A stretch of DNA of 38,189 nucleotides. Source: Deltaproteobacteria bacterium. GTDB taxonomy: Bacteria; Desulfobacterota; Desulfuromonadia; Desulfuromonadales; BM103. The translations under genes were made by a program, and so were the position numbers. The DNA lies in assembly GCA_019313185.1 (NCBI GenBank), contig JAFDBS010000103.1, forward strand, positions 1-38,189, given 5' to 3'. The notes beneath the pieces were generated by a model that saw nothing but the letters and a program-made list of their open reading frames with translations, was not told the DNA's origin and searched no databases. Below, piece after piece: positions 27,144 to 37,476 of this stretch; position 1 is the stretch's first letter; each line of letters starts with the position of its first letter.

Positions 27144-28463
27144 TTAATTTTGGCTTGATTGTTGCTGTGCAACGTTGTCTTGTTTGGTAATTTTAATCGG
27201 TTGCTCGTACAATTCTCCAAGAACTGTGCTTCTGTGTACTTGAAATGATTGCATATTCTGTTTAACAATAGGCGCGGCAGAAGGTGTTCGCACACGATGA
27301 GGATTTACCGGCGAGCCGTTTTTGTACATCCGGAAACAAAGGTGAGGTCCGGTTGCCAAACCGGTACTGCCGACATAGCCAATAGTTTGCCCTTGACTGA
27401 CTCGGTGACCTTGTTTGACACCCCGTGCAAATTTGCTCATATGGAGATAGAGGGTTTCATATGAACTGTTATGACGAATTTTGATGAAGTTGCCATTCCC
27501 GCGGGTATAGCCTTTTTTAATGACTATCCCATCTCCGACACTTTTAATTGGTGTTCCTCTTGGGGCCGCATAATCAATCGCCGGGTGCGCTTTCCAGGTT
27601 TTCGTGATTGGGTGAAAACGGCGCATGGTAAAGCCGGAAGAAATCCTTGAGAATGCAAGTGGTGCTTTAAGGAACGCTTTGCGCAGACTCTTGCCATCAG
27701 CATCATAGTAATCAGGACGTTTGTCCCCATCTTGGTAAAGAATGGCCTCGAAGGTGGTGCCCTGGTTTGTAAATTCAGCAGCAAGTATCCGCCCATAACC
27801 GGCCGGCTGGCCTTCACGGAAGCGCTTTTCTACGAGTGCTTGAAAAGAATCGCCCTGACGAATGTCAAGTATGAAGTCAATGTCCCAGGCAAAAATATCG
27901 GCGAGATTCATCGCTAGCACTTCACTTTCCCCTATTTGCGTTACAGCCTCAAAGAGGCTGCTATCAATTTTGCCCCTAACGCGTTCGATGGCAACTGTAT
28001 AAGGAATTGGTTGGCGCTCTACTTGGAAAGTTTCAGAGTCTCTGCTGATAATCAATTGTTCGTTTTTATCAATGTCATATTCGAAACGTTCAAATTCACC
28101 GTTAGTCAAGCATAGCCGATAAGGTTGGCCAGCGCAGAGGCCGCTCAGAGGGAAAACAGGTTTGCTGACCTGGTTTAAAGCGTGTATTTGTTTCGCATCA
28201 AAATATGTACCTAAAAGACCTGTAATCGTATCACCAGAAGCGATTTCTCCGCGAATAATTTCGCGTTTAATCTCAGGTGGCTTGGGTGGTGTAGGTTGGC
28301 TGACCTCAACTATGCTTACGTCATTCTCATTCACATTTGACCGGAAAAAGAAGCTAAAGACCAGCAATGTCCCCAATGCCAGCAACAGCCAGAATCGAAG
28401 GCGTGATGTTCTCTTGAGGCGTTTTGCAGAACCACGTATGGGGGGGTTGAAGTCGATATGCAA
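27144..28463 (-). CDS. M23 family metallopeptidase (MepM/OapA-like), membrane-anchored
   Basis: N-terminal TM (LRFWLLLALGTLLVFSFFF); HPAIDYAAPRGTPIKSVGDGIVIKKGYTRGNGNFIKIRH...ETLYLHMSKFARGVKQGHRVSQGQTIGYVGSTGLATGPHLCFRMYKNGSPVNP. Confidence 0.93.
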   Translation of the reverse strand: MHIDFNPPIRGSAKRLKRTSRLRFWLLLALGTLLVFSFFFRSNVNENDVSIVEVSQPTPPKPPEIKREIIRGEIASGDTITGLLGTYFDAKQIHALNQVSKPVFPLSGLCAGQPYRLCLTNGEFERFEYDIDKNEQLIISRDSETFQVERQPIPYTVAIERVRGKIDSSLFEAVTQIGESEVLAMNLADIFAWDIDFILDIRQGDSFQALVEKRFREGQPAGYGRILAAEFTNQGTTFEAILYQDGDKRPDYYDADGKSLRKAFLKAPLAFSRISSGFTMRRFHPITKTWKAHPAIDYAAPRGTPIKSVGDGIVIKKGYTRGNGNFIKIRHNSSYETLYLHMSKFARGVKQGHRVSQGQTIGYVGSTGLATGPHLCFRMYKNGSPVNPHRVRTPSAAPIVKQNMQSFQVHRSTVLGELYEQPIKITKQDNVAQQQSSQN

Positions 28464-28617
28464 AGCGTTTCACCTGTTTACATAACAATAACTTGGTATT
28501 CTAACAGGGGATTGATTAAGTTGTCCAGAGTGTTAGGAAAGTTTGTTGCCTAAGCGTTTTACTTGGCTTATGTTTAGAGAGTAGGATAATCAGACTGGGA
28601 GAGGATTCAATTCGATC

Positions 28618-29754
28618 ATGATTAATTCGCAGCGTCTTGCCGATGAATTTGCCCAACTAGCAGCAATCAATAGTCCCCCACTCAAGGAAAGCGCTATTGC
28701 CCAATATCTTAAAAAGCGATTTGAAACACTTGGTGCTGAGGTAGTTTTCGATGAGTCTGCAAACAAAACAGGGGGAGAAGTCGGTAATATGATTGCTTAT
28801 TTGCCATCGACATGCCTTGACAAAGAGCCATTGCTTTTTTCTGTACATATGGATACGGTCGACCCATGTGGAATGGTTGTCCCGGTCCTAAAAGATGGTG
28901 TTTTTAGCAGCGCCGGACAAACGATCCTTGGCGCCGATGATAAAGCAGGAATAGCAGAAATTATTGAAACGCTTGAAATCATCCGTGAACAGAAGATTCC
29001 GCACGGTGAGATTGAGGTTGTCATAACCGTTGCTGAGGAAATCGGATTGGTTGGAGCTAAGCACCTCAACTATGAACTGCTTCGCTCACGTCGCGGCATT
29101 GCTCTGGACACCCCTGGTGTGGATTGGATGGTTCTTAAAGCGCCTGGTGCGAATCGTATTAAAGCTGAGATTTTGGGACGAGAGTCGCACGCCGGAGTTG
29201 CGCCCGAGCAAGGGGTTTCAGCCATTTTGACAGCTGGGCTTGCGCTGTCAAGAATGCGCTTGGGCCGGATAGATTTTGAAACGACGGCCAACATTGGCAC
29301 AATCCATGGTGGTGTAGCCAGAAACATTGTACCACGTCATGTTTATATGGAAGGCGAAGCGCGAAGCCACGACCCAGTCAAGCTCAAGGCACAGACAGAG
29401 CATATGATTGAATGTTTACATATGGCTGCCGATGCAATGGCTTGCGAAATTGATAACGAAACATTTCGGCCACAATTAAAAATCGATATGCACCCGGACT
29501 ACCCAAGCATGGCGGTTTCTGAAGATGCAGAAATTGTGACACTCATCAAAAGAACGGCAGCAAAGATTGGACATGACCTTAAAATCAGGGTTGGCGGAGG
29601 AGGCAGTGACGCCAATATGTTCAATGCAAACGGGATAGAGACAATTATTCTCGGAACAGGGATGCAAAATGTTCATTCTGTCAATGAAAAAGTCGCTGTT
29701 GCCGACATGGTTCATGTCGTAGAACTTCTTGTCGCAATAATTAAAGACAACTGA
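28618..29754 (+). CDS. M20 family metallopeptidase (PepT-like)
   Basis: LFSVHMDTVDP, ILGADDKAGIAEIIE, EVVITVAEEIGLVGAK, ESHAGVAPEQGVSAI, GGGGSDANMFNANGIETIILGTGMQNVHS. Confidence 0.93.
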   Translation: MINSQRLADEFAQLAAINSPPLKESAIAQYLKKRFETLGAEVVFDESANKTGGEVGNMIAYLPSTCLDKEPLLFSVHMDTVDPCGMVVPVLKDGVFSSAGQTILGADDKAGIAEIIETLEIIREQKIPHGEIEVVITVAEEIGLVGAKHLNYELLRSRRGIALDTPGVDWMVLKAPGANRIKAEILGRESHAGVAPEQGVSAILTAGLALSRMRLGRIDFETTANIGTIHGGVARNIVPRHVYMEGEARSHDPVKLKAQTEHMIECLHMAADAMACEIDNETFRPQLKIDMHPDYPSMAVSEDAEIVTLIKRTAAKIGHDLKIRVGGGGSDANMFNANGIETIILGTGMQNVHSVNEKVAVADMVHVVELLVAIIKDN

Positions 29755-29780
29755 TCAGCATTTATCCTTGAGTGTGTGCC

Positions 29781-30953
29781 ATGCGATTTAACTCATCTCT
29801 GATTGACGTTCAAGACCCGCCGATCGCAGAGGTCAAATCTTGGTTACAAAAGAGAACCTGTCCCAGCAAAAAACCGCTAATTGATTGCTGTCAAGCAATG
29901 CCAAACTATCCTCCTGCGCAGCAATTGACTGAATTTTTAAGCGAAAGGGTCAAGGATGCCTCCGTAAGTCGCTATACAGTTGATGAAGGGATTCTGGAAG
30001 TTCGCCAAAGTGTTTGTAGCTGGTACGAAAGACGTTACGGCACTGCACCTTCGGCCGAGCAAGTCTGCATGACTGTTGGGGCGAGCCAAGCTTTTTGGCT
30101 AGCCATTTTATCGACATGCAGAACTGGAGACGAGGTGATTATAGCTTCTCCGGCTTATTTTGATCATGCAATGGCTTTGCGTGCACTCGGTATACGCATG
30201 GTTTGGGTCCCTTATGAAGATTTGGGTAATGGCAAGGTAAATGTGAAGGACTTTGCTGATCGAATCTCAGCTAAAACCAGAGCCTTGTTGCTGGTTACAC
30301 CAAGTAACCCGACTGGTCTCGTTTTCGCTCCAGAAACTCTTCGCGATTTTTTTGATCTGGCAAACCGTCATAATTTGGCTCTGATTCTCGATGAAACCTA
30401 CAATGCTTTTGTGCCCTATGAATCCACGCCTCACAACTTGTTTAATATACCGAACTGGCATATGACATTAATTCATTTGGCTTCCTTCGGAAAGACCTTT
30501 GCTTTAACTGGATACCGTGCTGGAGCGTTGATCGCCAGCCCGGAGCTGGTTCGTCATGCTTTGAAAATTCAAGATACTATGGCGGTTTGTCAGCCGCATC
30601 TGACTCAACTGGCTGTTCAATTCGCCTGCAATTGCCTCGATGACTGGTTAGATGAGAAGGTTTCAATGATGGCGCAAAGACACCAGCGATTCCGAGAAAT
30701 TTGGGATCAGTCAAATTTGTCGTTTGAGTGTGTCTCCAGCGGAAGTTTTTTTGCGTGGGTCAGGCATCCGTGGAAAAGCCTGGATAGTCGGTCTGCAGCG
30801 CAACGAGTTCTAGATGAAGCTGATTTGATCTGCCTGCCTGGCGAGGCTTTCGGCCCTGGCTTAAAATCCTACCTTCGTCTTGCATTCGGTAATTTAACAA
30901 CCGAGCAAGTTCCCGAAGCTGTCGACCGCTTTAAATATTTATCAAATCGCTAA
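29781..30953 (+). CDS. PLP-dependent class I/II aminotransferase
   Basis: TPSNPTGLVFAPETL, LILDETYNAFVPYES, ASFGKTFALTGYRAGALI (PLP lysine motif), LRLAFGNLT. ATG at 29781 preferred over upstream GTG. Confidence 0.92.
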   Translation: MRFNSSLIDVQDPPIAEVKSWLQKRTCPSKKPLIDCCQAMPNYPPAQQLTEFLSERVKDASVSRYTVDEGILEVRQSVCSWYERRYGTAPSAEQVCMTVGASQAFWLAILSTCRTGDEVIIASPAYFDHAMALRALGIRMVWVPYEDLGNGKVNVKDFADRISAKTRALLLVTPSNPTGLVFAPETLRDFFDLANRHNLALILDETYNAFVPYESTPHNLFNIPNWHMTLIHLASFGKTFALTGYRAGALIASPELVRHALKIQDTMAVCQPHLTQLAVQFACNCLDDWLDEKVSMMAQRHQRFREIWDQSNLSFECVSSGSFFAWVRHPWKSLDSRSAAQRVLDEADLICLPGEAFGPGLKSYLRLAFGNLTTEQVPEAVDRFKYLSNR

Positions 30954-31031
30954 TAGTTCCGAGTTGGGCAATTACTGTAATCTCTCTTCTTTGCCTTTTC
31001 CAAAAGCCTATGTCTAATATTCAAATTTTTG

Positions 31032-33401
31032 CTATCGAATTCTGATCGCAGCTGGAAAAGCATAAGCCACTGCCGCAGCGATCAAGAGGAACTTATATCC
31101 GAATTCGACAGCAAAAAGGGTTGCGATTGCAGCTCCTGCTACGGAAAGACAATTATTAATGCCCCAAGCCCAAGGGACCTCTTTTGGCCGGGTCTTGTCG
31201 AGCCAACGCAAACCAAGAGGAAACGGCATTCCCATTAAAAAAGCCAAAGGCAAAATTGCAGAGATAGTAACCAATGCCCTTGTCAAATGAGATTGATCAA
31301 GGGTTTTGGTTAGTAGCGGGCTGAAAAGCATTGCGTAACCCATGACTGCAAAAAAAATTAACGAAGCAATGCGGCAACTGTTTGCTTCAAGTATTCGAAC
31401 GGAAAAAAAACTACCGAGGCCAGAACCGATCAACATGGTTCCAATGACGACTGCTGCAGCTATGGTTGGATAGTTCAAGTAAACAGTTAGTTGATGTATC
31501 AAGCCCATTTCCACCCACATATAGCCGAACGCGAGTCCGCCGAAATATAGGCATGTCCTGAAAGTCCTGGTGCTTTTGGGTAACTTCAAAAGCGGAAATA
31601 TGATCAGCATGATAGCTAGACTGGACAGAATAAGGGCTGAAAGAGCGGCGATCAGCCATCCAATTTCGATGTACGACAAGGTTCGCCATCCATAAAGTTT
31701 TGACAGTTCAGGAAGCGTTTGCCAACGAAGGAATTGATCAAAAAAGGGCTGGTTATCAGTAGGAGGATCGATTCGAAAAGGATAATTGCCGAAAAGGTTT
31801 TTTGATTTGTCCGATACAATAAGATCTAATTGTCCTAGAATGCTGTCATCGTAAAGCTTGTGAAACCGTTGGCGCTCGTGGGTCTGAATGTTCGGGAGTA
31901 AGGCCAAGTCAAATTGCCACTGCTCAGCAAAACGTCGGGTTGCTTCGACCTCCTCTGCAATCAACGGTGTGCGTTTAATGTAAAATGTTATGGTTGCCCA
32001 ACTCCGAATTGCAGCTATGTATGGCTTTGCGGGAGACATCTTTGCATTGTTCATGGCTGTGACAATTGTGTTCAGCAGTCGAACAGGTCTGCGTACCGGG
32101 TAATCAAGCCAAGTTGTTACGATCAAGCAGCCATGAGGAGTGAGTTGGCCAAAGGCATCAGTTAGCGCTTCCGTGGTCAAAAGCGGTCTTTCAGCAAGGG
32201 CAAAAAGGCCGGAATCGCCTCCAAAGGAACCGACTTCGGGCAGGATTATCAAATCATATAATTCATTGTCACGTGCCAGCCAAACTCTCGGTGAAGAGGT
32301 TACCCAGTCTACGTTTGGATGTTTCAGAAGTTGGTTGTAACGGTCTGATAGAGTTTTCTGCAGGATCATTAAAACGTCAGGGTAGGCTTCAACTGCTGTG
32401 ACTTGAGTCGCTCCGTGATTCAAGGCGTGTTGAACGTATGTCCCCGTTCCGGAATCGAGTACCAGAACCTTGTTTCGCCGACCCAAGGCATACGGCAAAA
32501 AATTCGGCGTCGCATCGAGAGATAGGGATGCCTCCTCGCTAATCATGGCTGCACCATAGGCGTTGCCGTTTATAAAAACAGTGGGCGCATTTATGGCTTT
32601 CTCTTGCCAGCGCAAACTGATGGCATCAGAAGAATGTAAAGCCGGAGAATAAACCAGATGAATTTGCCCGGCAGCAGATGGTTGTCGTGCAATTATTTCA
32701 GCTCCAGGCAAGTTAAGGGTGCGCTGTAAATCTTTGTACTGAGACAGCTGAATTTGTCTTGGATGAGCCAAACAAAAACCGATGATGAAAACAGTTAAAA
32801 TCATCCCTCCCCATAAAACCGAAGGTTTGCGGCCCAAAAGTGTCATTGCGCCAATCAGAGGCAACAGAGCACATAACGGCAGCATATATTCCGGGTAGAG
32901 CTGGTCGAGTCCCCACAAGGCGATCACGACACCGAAACCTGAACCAATAAGGTTGCTGAAATAATAACTTCCAATCTTTTGGGTTTCTGCAGTAAATACC
33001 AATCCAATGCCAAGCGCCCCAGAAACAAAAGGACACATGAGAATCAAGGCAGAGAGACCGAGCTTTGCTGTTTCGATTGGAGAGCTAAACAACATCAAAG
33101 AGTCGAATCCGCCGAATAAATACTGTGCAAATTCAAACGGTCCAACGAGCGTGATAGAACAAATCAGAAATAAAACAGGAAGTAATCGTGCCTGCTCTTT
33201 TAACATCTTCTCGCGGTTAAGGGCCAAAAGACTGCCAGCAACACCGAAACCGAGCAGTGCAATGGAGATAACCAATGCAGCGAAATGACTCCATTGGCTG
33301 GTTGCCAGAATTTGCATCATAACGACCTGAGCTGCAAGAAGGGCAGCAGACACCAAGCCTAGAGCGATATGACGATTCCAGGCGGTTCTGGCCAAAGTCA
33401 T
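31032..33401 (-). CDS. Polytopic membrane protein with an internal spermidine-synthase-like (Rossmann) domain
   Basis: N- and C-terminal multi-TM regions flanking KVLVLDSGTGTYVQHALNHGATQVTAVEAYPDVLMILQ and LYDLIILPEVGSFGGDSGL. Confidence 0.82.
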   Translation of the reverse strand: MTLARTAWNRHIALGLVSAALLAAQVVMMQILATSQWSHFAALVISIALLGFGVAGSLLALNREKMLKEQARLLPVLFLICSITLVGPFEFAQYLFGGFDSLMLFSSPIETAKLGLSALILMCPFVSGALGIGLVFTAETQKIGSYYFSNLIGSGFGVVIALWGLDQLYPEYMLPLCALLPLIGAMTLLGRKPSVLWGGMILTVFIIGFCLAHPRQIQLSQYKDLQRTLNLPGAEIIARQPSAAGQIHLVYSPALHSSDAISLRWQEKAINAPTVFINGNAYGAAMISEEASLSLDATPNFLPYALGRRNKVLVLDSGTGTYVQHALNHGATQVTAVEAYPDVLMILQKTLSDRYNQLLKHPNVDWVTSSPRVWLARDNELYDLIILPEVGSFGGDSGLFALAERPLLTTEALTDAFGQLTPHGCLIVTTWLDYPVRRPVRLLNTIVTAMNNAKMSPAKPYIAAIRSWATITFYIKRTPLIAEEVEATRRFAEQWQFDLALLPNIQTHERQRFHKLYDDSILGQLDLIVSDKSKNLFGNYPFRIDPPTDNQPFFDQFLRWQTLPELSKLYGWRTLSYIEIGWLIAALSALILSSLAIMLIIFPLLKLPKSTRTFRTCLYFGGLAFGYMWVEMGLIHQLTVYLNYPTIAAAVVIGTMLIGSGLGSFFSVRILEANSCRIASLIFFAVMGYAMLFSPLLTKTLDQSHLTRALVTISAILPLAFLMGMPFPLGLRWLDKTRPKEVPWAWGINNCLSVAGAAIATLFAVEFGYKFLLIAAAVAYAFPAAIRIR

Positions 33402-34114
33402 TCAGATCTCCGGAAAGGAACAAATCGGACAGGCATGAGGTTTTTGCTCTCGAATTGATCTCCCTTTTTATCAATCTGCATTAAGGTCTGGACAAAAAAA
33501 GGAGAGCCTACGGGTATGACCATCTTTCCACCATCGGCAAGCTGTTCGAGCAGAGGAGGCGGAATAGATGCCGCAGCTGCGGTCACAATGATAGCGTCAA
33601 AAGGTGCAAATTCTGGCCAACCGAAGTAACCGTCTGCATTAAGTATTTTGAGATTCTTATAGCCAAGCTGAATAAGCCGCTGCCTCGCAGAGGACGCCAG
33701 TTCGGGGATGACTTCAACTGAGAACACCTGAGCACCGGTTGCAGCAAGGACGGCCGCTTGGTAACCAGAACCGGTACCAACCTCAAGAATTTTTTTACGA
33801 GGATTTGGTGCAACCAATTCTGTCATGTATGCGACAATATATGGCTGAGAGATTGTTTGTCCGAAGCCGATTGGCAATGGACGGTCATTGTACGCATAAG
33901 CGATTTGATTGGAGGGAACAAATTGATGTCTTGGGACAGCAAGGAGAGCTTTTATAGTTGCTTTATCCTTGATGCCACGTGCGATGATTTGCTCATCAAC
34001 CATAGCTCTTCGTTCGATGGTTCTTTGATCATCTTGAGACAAGACTACATGGTATACAGGCGAGATGATCAAAGAGAGAGCAAATAGCGGGACACAGCAC
34101 CAATGTTTACGCAT
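33398..34114 (-). CDS. pcm: Protein-L-isoaspartate(D-aspartate) O-methyltransferase with N-terminal signal/anchor sequence
   Basis: VPRHQFVPSNQIAYAYNDRPLPIGFGQTISQPYIVAYMTELV, KKILEVGTGSGYQAAVLA. N-terminus MRKHWCCVPLFALSLIISPVYHVVLSQ. The ORF extends to 34192 with a TTG start; start uncertain. Confidence 0.92.
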   Translation of the reverse strand: MRKHWCCVPLFALSLIISPVYHVVLSQDDQRTIERRAMVDEQIIARGIKDKATIKALLAVPRHQFVPSNQIAYAYNDRPLPIGFGQTISQPYIVAYMTELVAPNPRKKILEVGTGSGYQAAVLAATGAQVFSVEVIPELASSARQRLIQLGYKNLKILNADGYFGWPEFAPFDAIIVTAAAASIPPPLLEQLADGGKMVIPVGSPFFVQTLMQIDKKGDQFESKNLMPVRFVPFRRSE

Positions 34115-34518
34115 CGCCAATACCACAAAGTTGGAAGTCATAATAAGTATAGCTAAATTTCCCCGGATTTCAGTTTCGTTTACTCCCTTCAATATCTAAG
34201 TCTGGTTATGCTGCAATGCGCAGCGTTTTCTGTCGGTGACCTGAAGAGAACAACATCTGCCTTTTGCCAAACGGCACTCTTTCTACTGACAGCAAAGAAG
34301 CTCTTCAGTCAGATTCAAAATAATGCCGCTAACAGATTAATGTTCAACTGGGATGGTGGTTAGGATTGCCAGGGCGGACGTTAAAATATTTTATAAAAGA
34401 AACCTCTTCGCTGGCCAAAAAAATAGATGTTTTGTCAATGGTTCTAACGTTTTGCAAGGTCAGTATTTGGCCAGGTTTTCAATATTGCCAAAATTACATG
34501 GTTTGAACAAATCGGGGG

Positions 34519-37476
34519 CTAAAGCTTGTTTGTCTGCAGTGACATGCCATCTAATGCTCCTTGCGCCTGTTTAAGCATTTGCTCGCTGGCCAAGAGGCCA
34601 ACACAGCTGTCCTGCCAAAGGCCTAGCAAATAATGTTCGGCAACTCTGTTTAAGTCTTTTGCTGTGGTTGACAAAACTTGGTATCGATAAGCTTGGCGTT
34701 TTTCAGGAGTGATCCCCTGTTGAAATAAGGTAAACTCATGATAGCCCCGGCCTGCTGGCGAAAGCGGTCGATCAAGTTCGCCAAAGACAGCAAGAATGGC
34801 CTCTTTGAGCATCTCCTGGCTAAACTTCTCATGACAGGCCCAATCTACAGCTTGACGGTAAACGTCTAACGTTCTGGCTAACTGAGGATCGCGATATGAA
34901 AGAAGTGATAGAAGCCCTCCTTCAGGACTGTAACCGGCAAGCCCGCCATAAGCTCCACCTTTTTCACGGACTTCCCGATGCAAAAAATTGGCACGAAGCA
35001 ATTTGGACAAGACATGCAAAGGCGCTGCATCGGGATGTGAGTATGGTACGGTACGAAAAACCCTGGCAACATAAGAAACAGGGAGGGCATAGTTCCAGCC
35101 AATTGCTGCAGCTTTTGAACGGAATTCATCGTTTTCTCTTACCACATGTGTCGCATTCTCTGGCAGGCTGTTTAAGAGGTCCTTCAAATTTTGTTGAAAA
35201 GCATCATGACTCTTCGGTTCTGCAGTAAGCGCTATGGTTGTTCGATGTCTTACTAAAATGTTTTGTGCGATGCGCTTGAAGTTGTCGGCCAAGCTTGTCA
35301 ATTGGCTGTTCTCATAGACACTAGCTTGTCTGATTCTTTTGACTTGTGACATGCCAGACCATGCTTCCCGCAAATGTGCGGCTGGAGTCAAGCTTTCGGC
35401 TGCAGCCCGTGAGGCAAAAGTGTGTCCTGCACCGGGGATTGAATTTTCCATTGCTGTTTTGACTTGGCCGATGACGGTGCGCATTCGATCAAGATCGTCA
35501 AAATTCGGTGAGGTCAGCATGTCCTTTAGTATGGAGGTCATTTCTGCCTGATTGCGGTCTAAGGCTTTTGCCTTTAGGTCAACAACAGGCCGCATATTTT
35601 CTAAAGTGTCAGGGTCTTCCAATAGATTTGCACCCAAACGAATCCCTCCTGTCGCCGCTGTTATCCTCCGCGTCATATCTAAGTAACTGTGACCTGCTGC
35701 ACCGATCTGTGGGAGCAAGGTGCAAAAAAGCGGCACATCGGAATGCAAGCTTTTTGGGAGACCGTTTAAATCGAATTGCAAAGTAAGATTGCTGATGCCG
35801 TTCGTTGGCTGTTCAAAGTGGAAGACCTTTGTAGATAAGGATTCCTCGAGCCGATACGATACCTTTCGTTCTTCAGGAACAATGTCTTCGATTTCCAAAG
35901 TCGGCAGGCAATTTGTATCTTCATGAGATTCTTGAGCTTTTTGCAATGCGATTGCGCTGGCAACAATGTTTTTTCTTTTGGTCTCATCAAGTTCTTTGCT
36001 GATCTGTTCAAGGCGGCTTTGAATGATTTGTTCCTGACGTCGATCGTGATCTTTATCTGGTTTGAGCAAAAGAGTGACTCTGTGGGGATTGTTCAAAAAA
36101 TGTTTGCGAATTAACTTTGGCAAGAAAGTATCATCACTCGTGGCTTTTTTAAGCTGTTTCAGGGTGGAATCAATGCACAAAGGGTCGATCGGGTTGTCAG
36201 CGTGAAGCCATGATCCAAAAAAGCGCATCAATAAACTCAAACCGTAAGGGTATTGATCACCTGTGACTTCTCGGTTCGAGAATTCGTATTGGTGTAAAGC
36301 TGCATCGACTCGTTCTCTAGGAAATCCTTGGTCAGCAATACGTTCCAAAGTCTCCATGATCAAAGCCTCGATTTTTTCAACTTGGTCTTGATGGGTTCCT
36401 TGCAGGCCAGCAGCCAAATAAGTGTCACGGTAATCATCGTGATATCCAGTGCCGGGAGTGAGATTTTGTCCGAGTTGACTCTCAATTAAAGCATGATAAA
36501 GAGGTGCAGCAGGATTGCCAAGAAGTAGATTGGCAAGAATGCCAGTCGCAACCCTTTCAAAGGTCTCTTCAATCGGGCAGGTTAACCAGGCAAGCTGGAC
36601 CATGCAGCGTTGCGAAGGATCTTCATCTTCGCCAATCGGAAAGGTCTCTGTAATTTTTATTGGATGACGAAAACGCTGCTCGTGCCAGATTTCACTTTCC
36701 ACAAACTGAGTCTGGAACTTGTTTAAAGCCAGAGTCTCGAATTTTTCGAGATGACCTTCAAGCGGCATGTTGCCGTATGTAAATATCCAACTATTGCTTG
36801 GATGATAGAAACGTTGATGAAAAGCCCGAAGGTCTTCCCAGGTAAGCTCAGGGATCTCAGAGGGCTCGCCACCGGAGTTTTTGCCGTAGCAAGAGGTTGG
36901 GAAAAGCCCGCGGTTCATTCTACGCCCGAGCAGGGAAGAGGGGTCTGCCATTGCGCCTTTCATTTCATTGAAAACAACCCCTTTAAACTGAAGGTTAGAC
37001 TTTGAGTCGGTTGGATCAGAAAATTCAAGTCGGTGTCCTTCTTGAGAAAAATCGGTCTTGCGAAGCAATGGAAAAAACACGGCATCCAAATAAATTTCAA
37101 TTAGGTTATTGAGATCTTTTGGATTCATGCTGGCGACTGGATATAGGGTCCAGTCTGCAGCGGTCATAGCATTCATGAATGTATTCAGGCTCCGCTTAAG
37201 CATTGCGAAGAAAGGGTCGCGCACTGGATATTTCTGGGATCCACACAATACAGTATGCTCGAGAATGTGGGCGACTCCGGTAGAATCTGGTGGTGGAGTA
37301 CGGAAGCCGATTGCAAATACATTATTTGGATCATCGTTATTGATATGAAACAGACGGGCTCCCGTCGGTTGATGTTTCAGAATGACTGCGGTTAGATTGA
37401 GTTCTGGGATTGACTGGCTGCGGCAAACCAGATAGTTGCCTAGCCAAGAGCCGCAAGGAGGTATTTTCTGGGACAT
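34519..37476 (-). CDS. M16C insulinase-family metalloprotease (presequence protease-like)
   Basis: GVAHILEHTVLCGSQKYPVRDPF (HxxEH), FVFNEMKGAMADP-type segment (GVVFNEMKGAMADPSSLLGRR), C-terminal KGGAYGGLAGYSPEGG. Start at 37476 (MSQKIPPCGSW) preferred. Confidence 0.94.
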   Translation of the reverse strand: MSQKIPPCGSWLGNYLVCRSQSIPELNLTAVILKHQPTGARLFHINNDDPNNVFAIGFRTPPPDSTGVAHILEHTVLCGSQKYPVRDPFFAMLKRSLNTFMNAMTAADWTLYPVASMNPKDLNNLIEIYLDAVFFPLLRKTDFSQEGHRLEFSDPTDSKSNLQFKGVVFNEMKGAMADPSSLLGRRMNRGLFPTSCYGKNSGGEPSEIPELTWEDLRAFHQRFYHPSNSWIFTYGNMPLEGHLEKFETLALNKFQTQFVESEIWHEQRFRHPIKITETFPIGEDEDPSQRCMVQLAWLTCPIEETFERVATGILANLLLGNPAAPLYHALIESQLGQNLTPGTGYHDDYRDTYLAAGLQGTHQDQVEKIEALIMETLERIADQGFPRERVDAALHQYEFSNREVTGDQYPYGLSLLMRFFGSWLHADNPIDPLCIDSTLKQLKKATSDDTFLPKLIRKHFLNNPHRVTLLLKPDKDHDRRQEQIIQSRLEQISKELDETKRKNIVASAIALQKAQESHEDTNCLPTLEIEDIVPEERKVSYRLEESLSTKVFHFEQPTNGISNLTLQFDLNGLPKSLHSDVPLFCTLLPQIGAAGHSYLDMTRRITAATGGIRLGANLLEDPDTLENMRPVVDLKAKALDRNQAEMTSILKDMLTSPNFDDLDRMRTVIGQVKTAMENSIPGAGHTFASRAAAESLTPAAHLREAWSGMSQVKRIRQASVYENSQLTSLADNFKRIAQNILVRHRTTIALTAEPKSHDAFQQNLKDLLNSLPENATHVVRENDEFRSKAAAIGWNYALPVSYVARVFRTVPYSHPDAAPLHVLSKLLRANFLHREVREKGGAYGGLAGYSPEGGLLSLLSYRDPQLARTLDVYRQAVDWACHEKFSQEMLKEAILAVFGELDRPLSPAGRGYHEFTLFQQGITPEKRQAYRYQVLSTTAKDLNRVAEHYLLGLWQDSCVGLLASEQMLKQAQGALDGMSLQTNKL

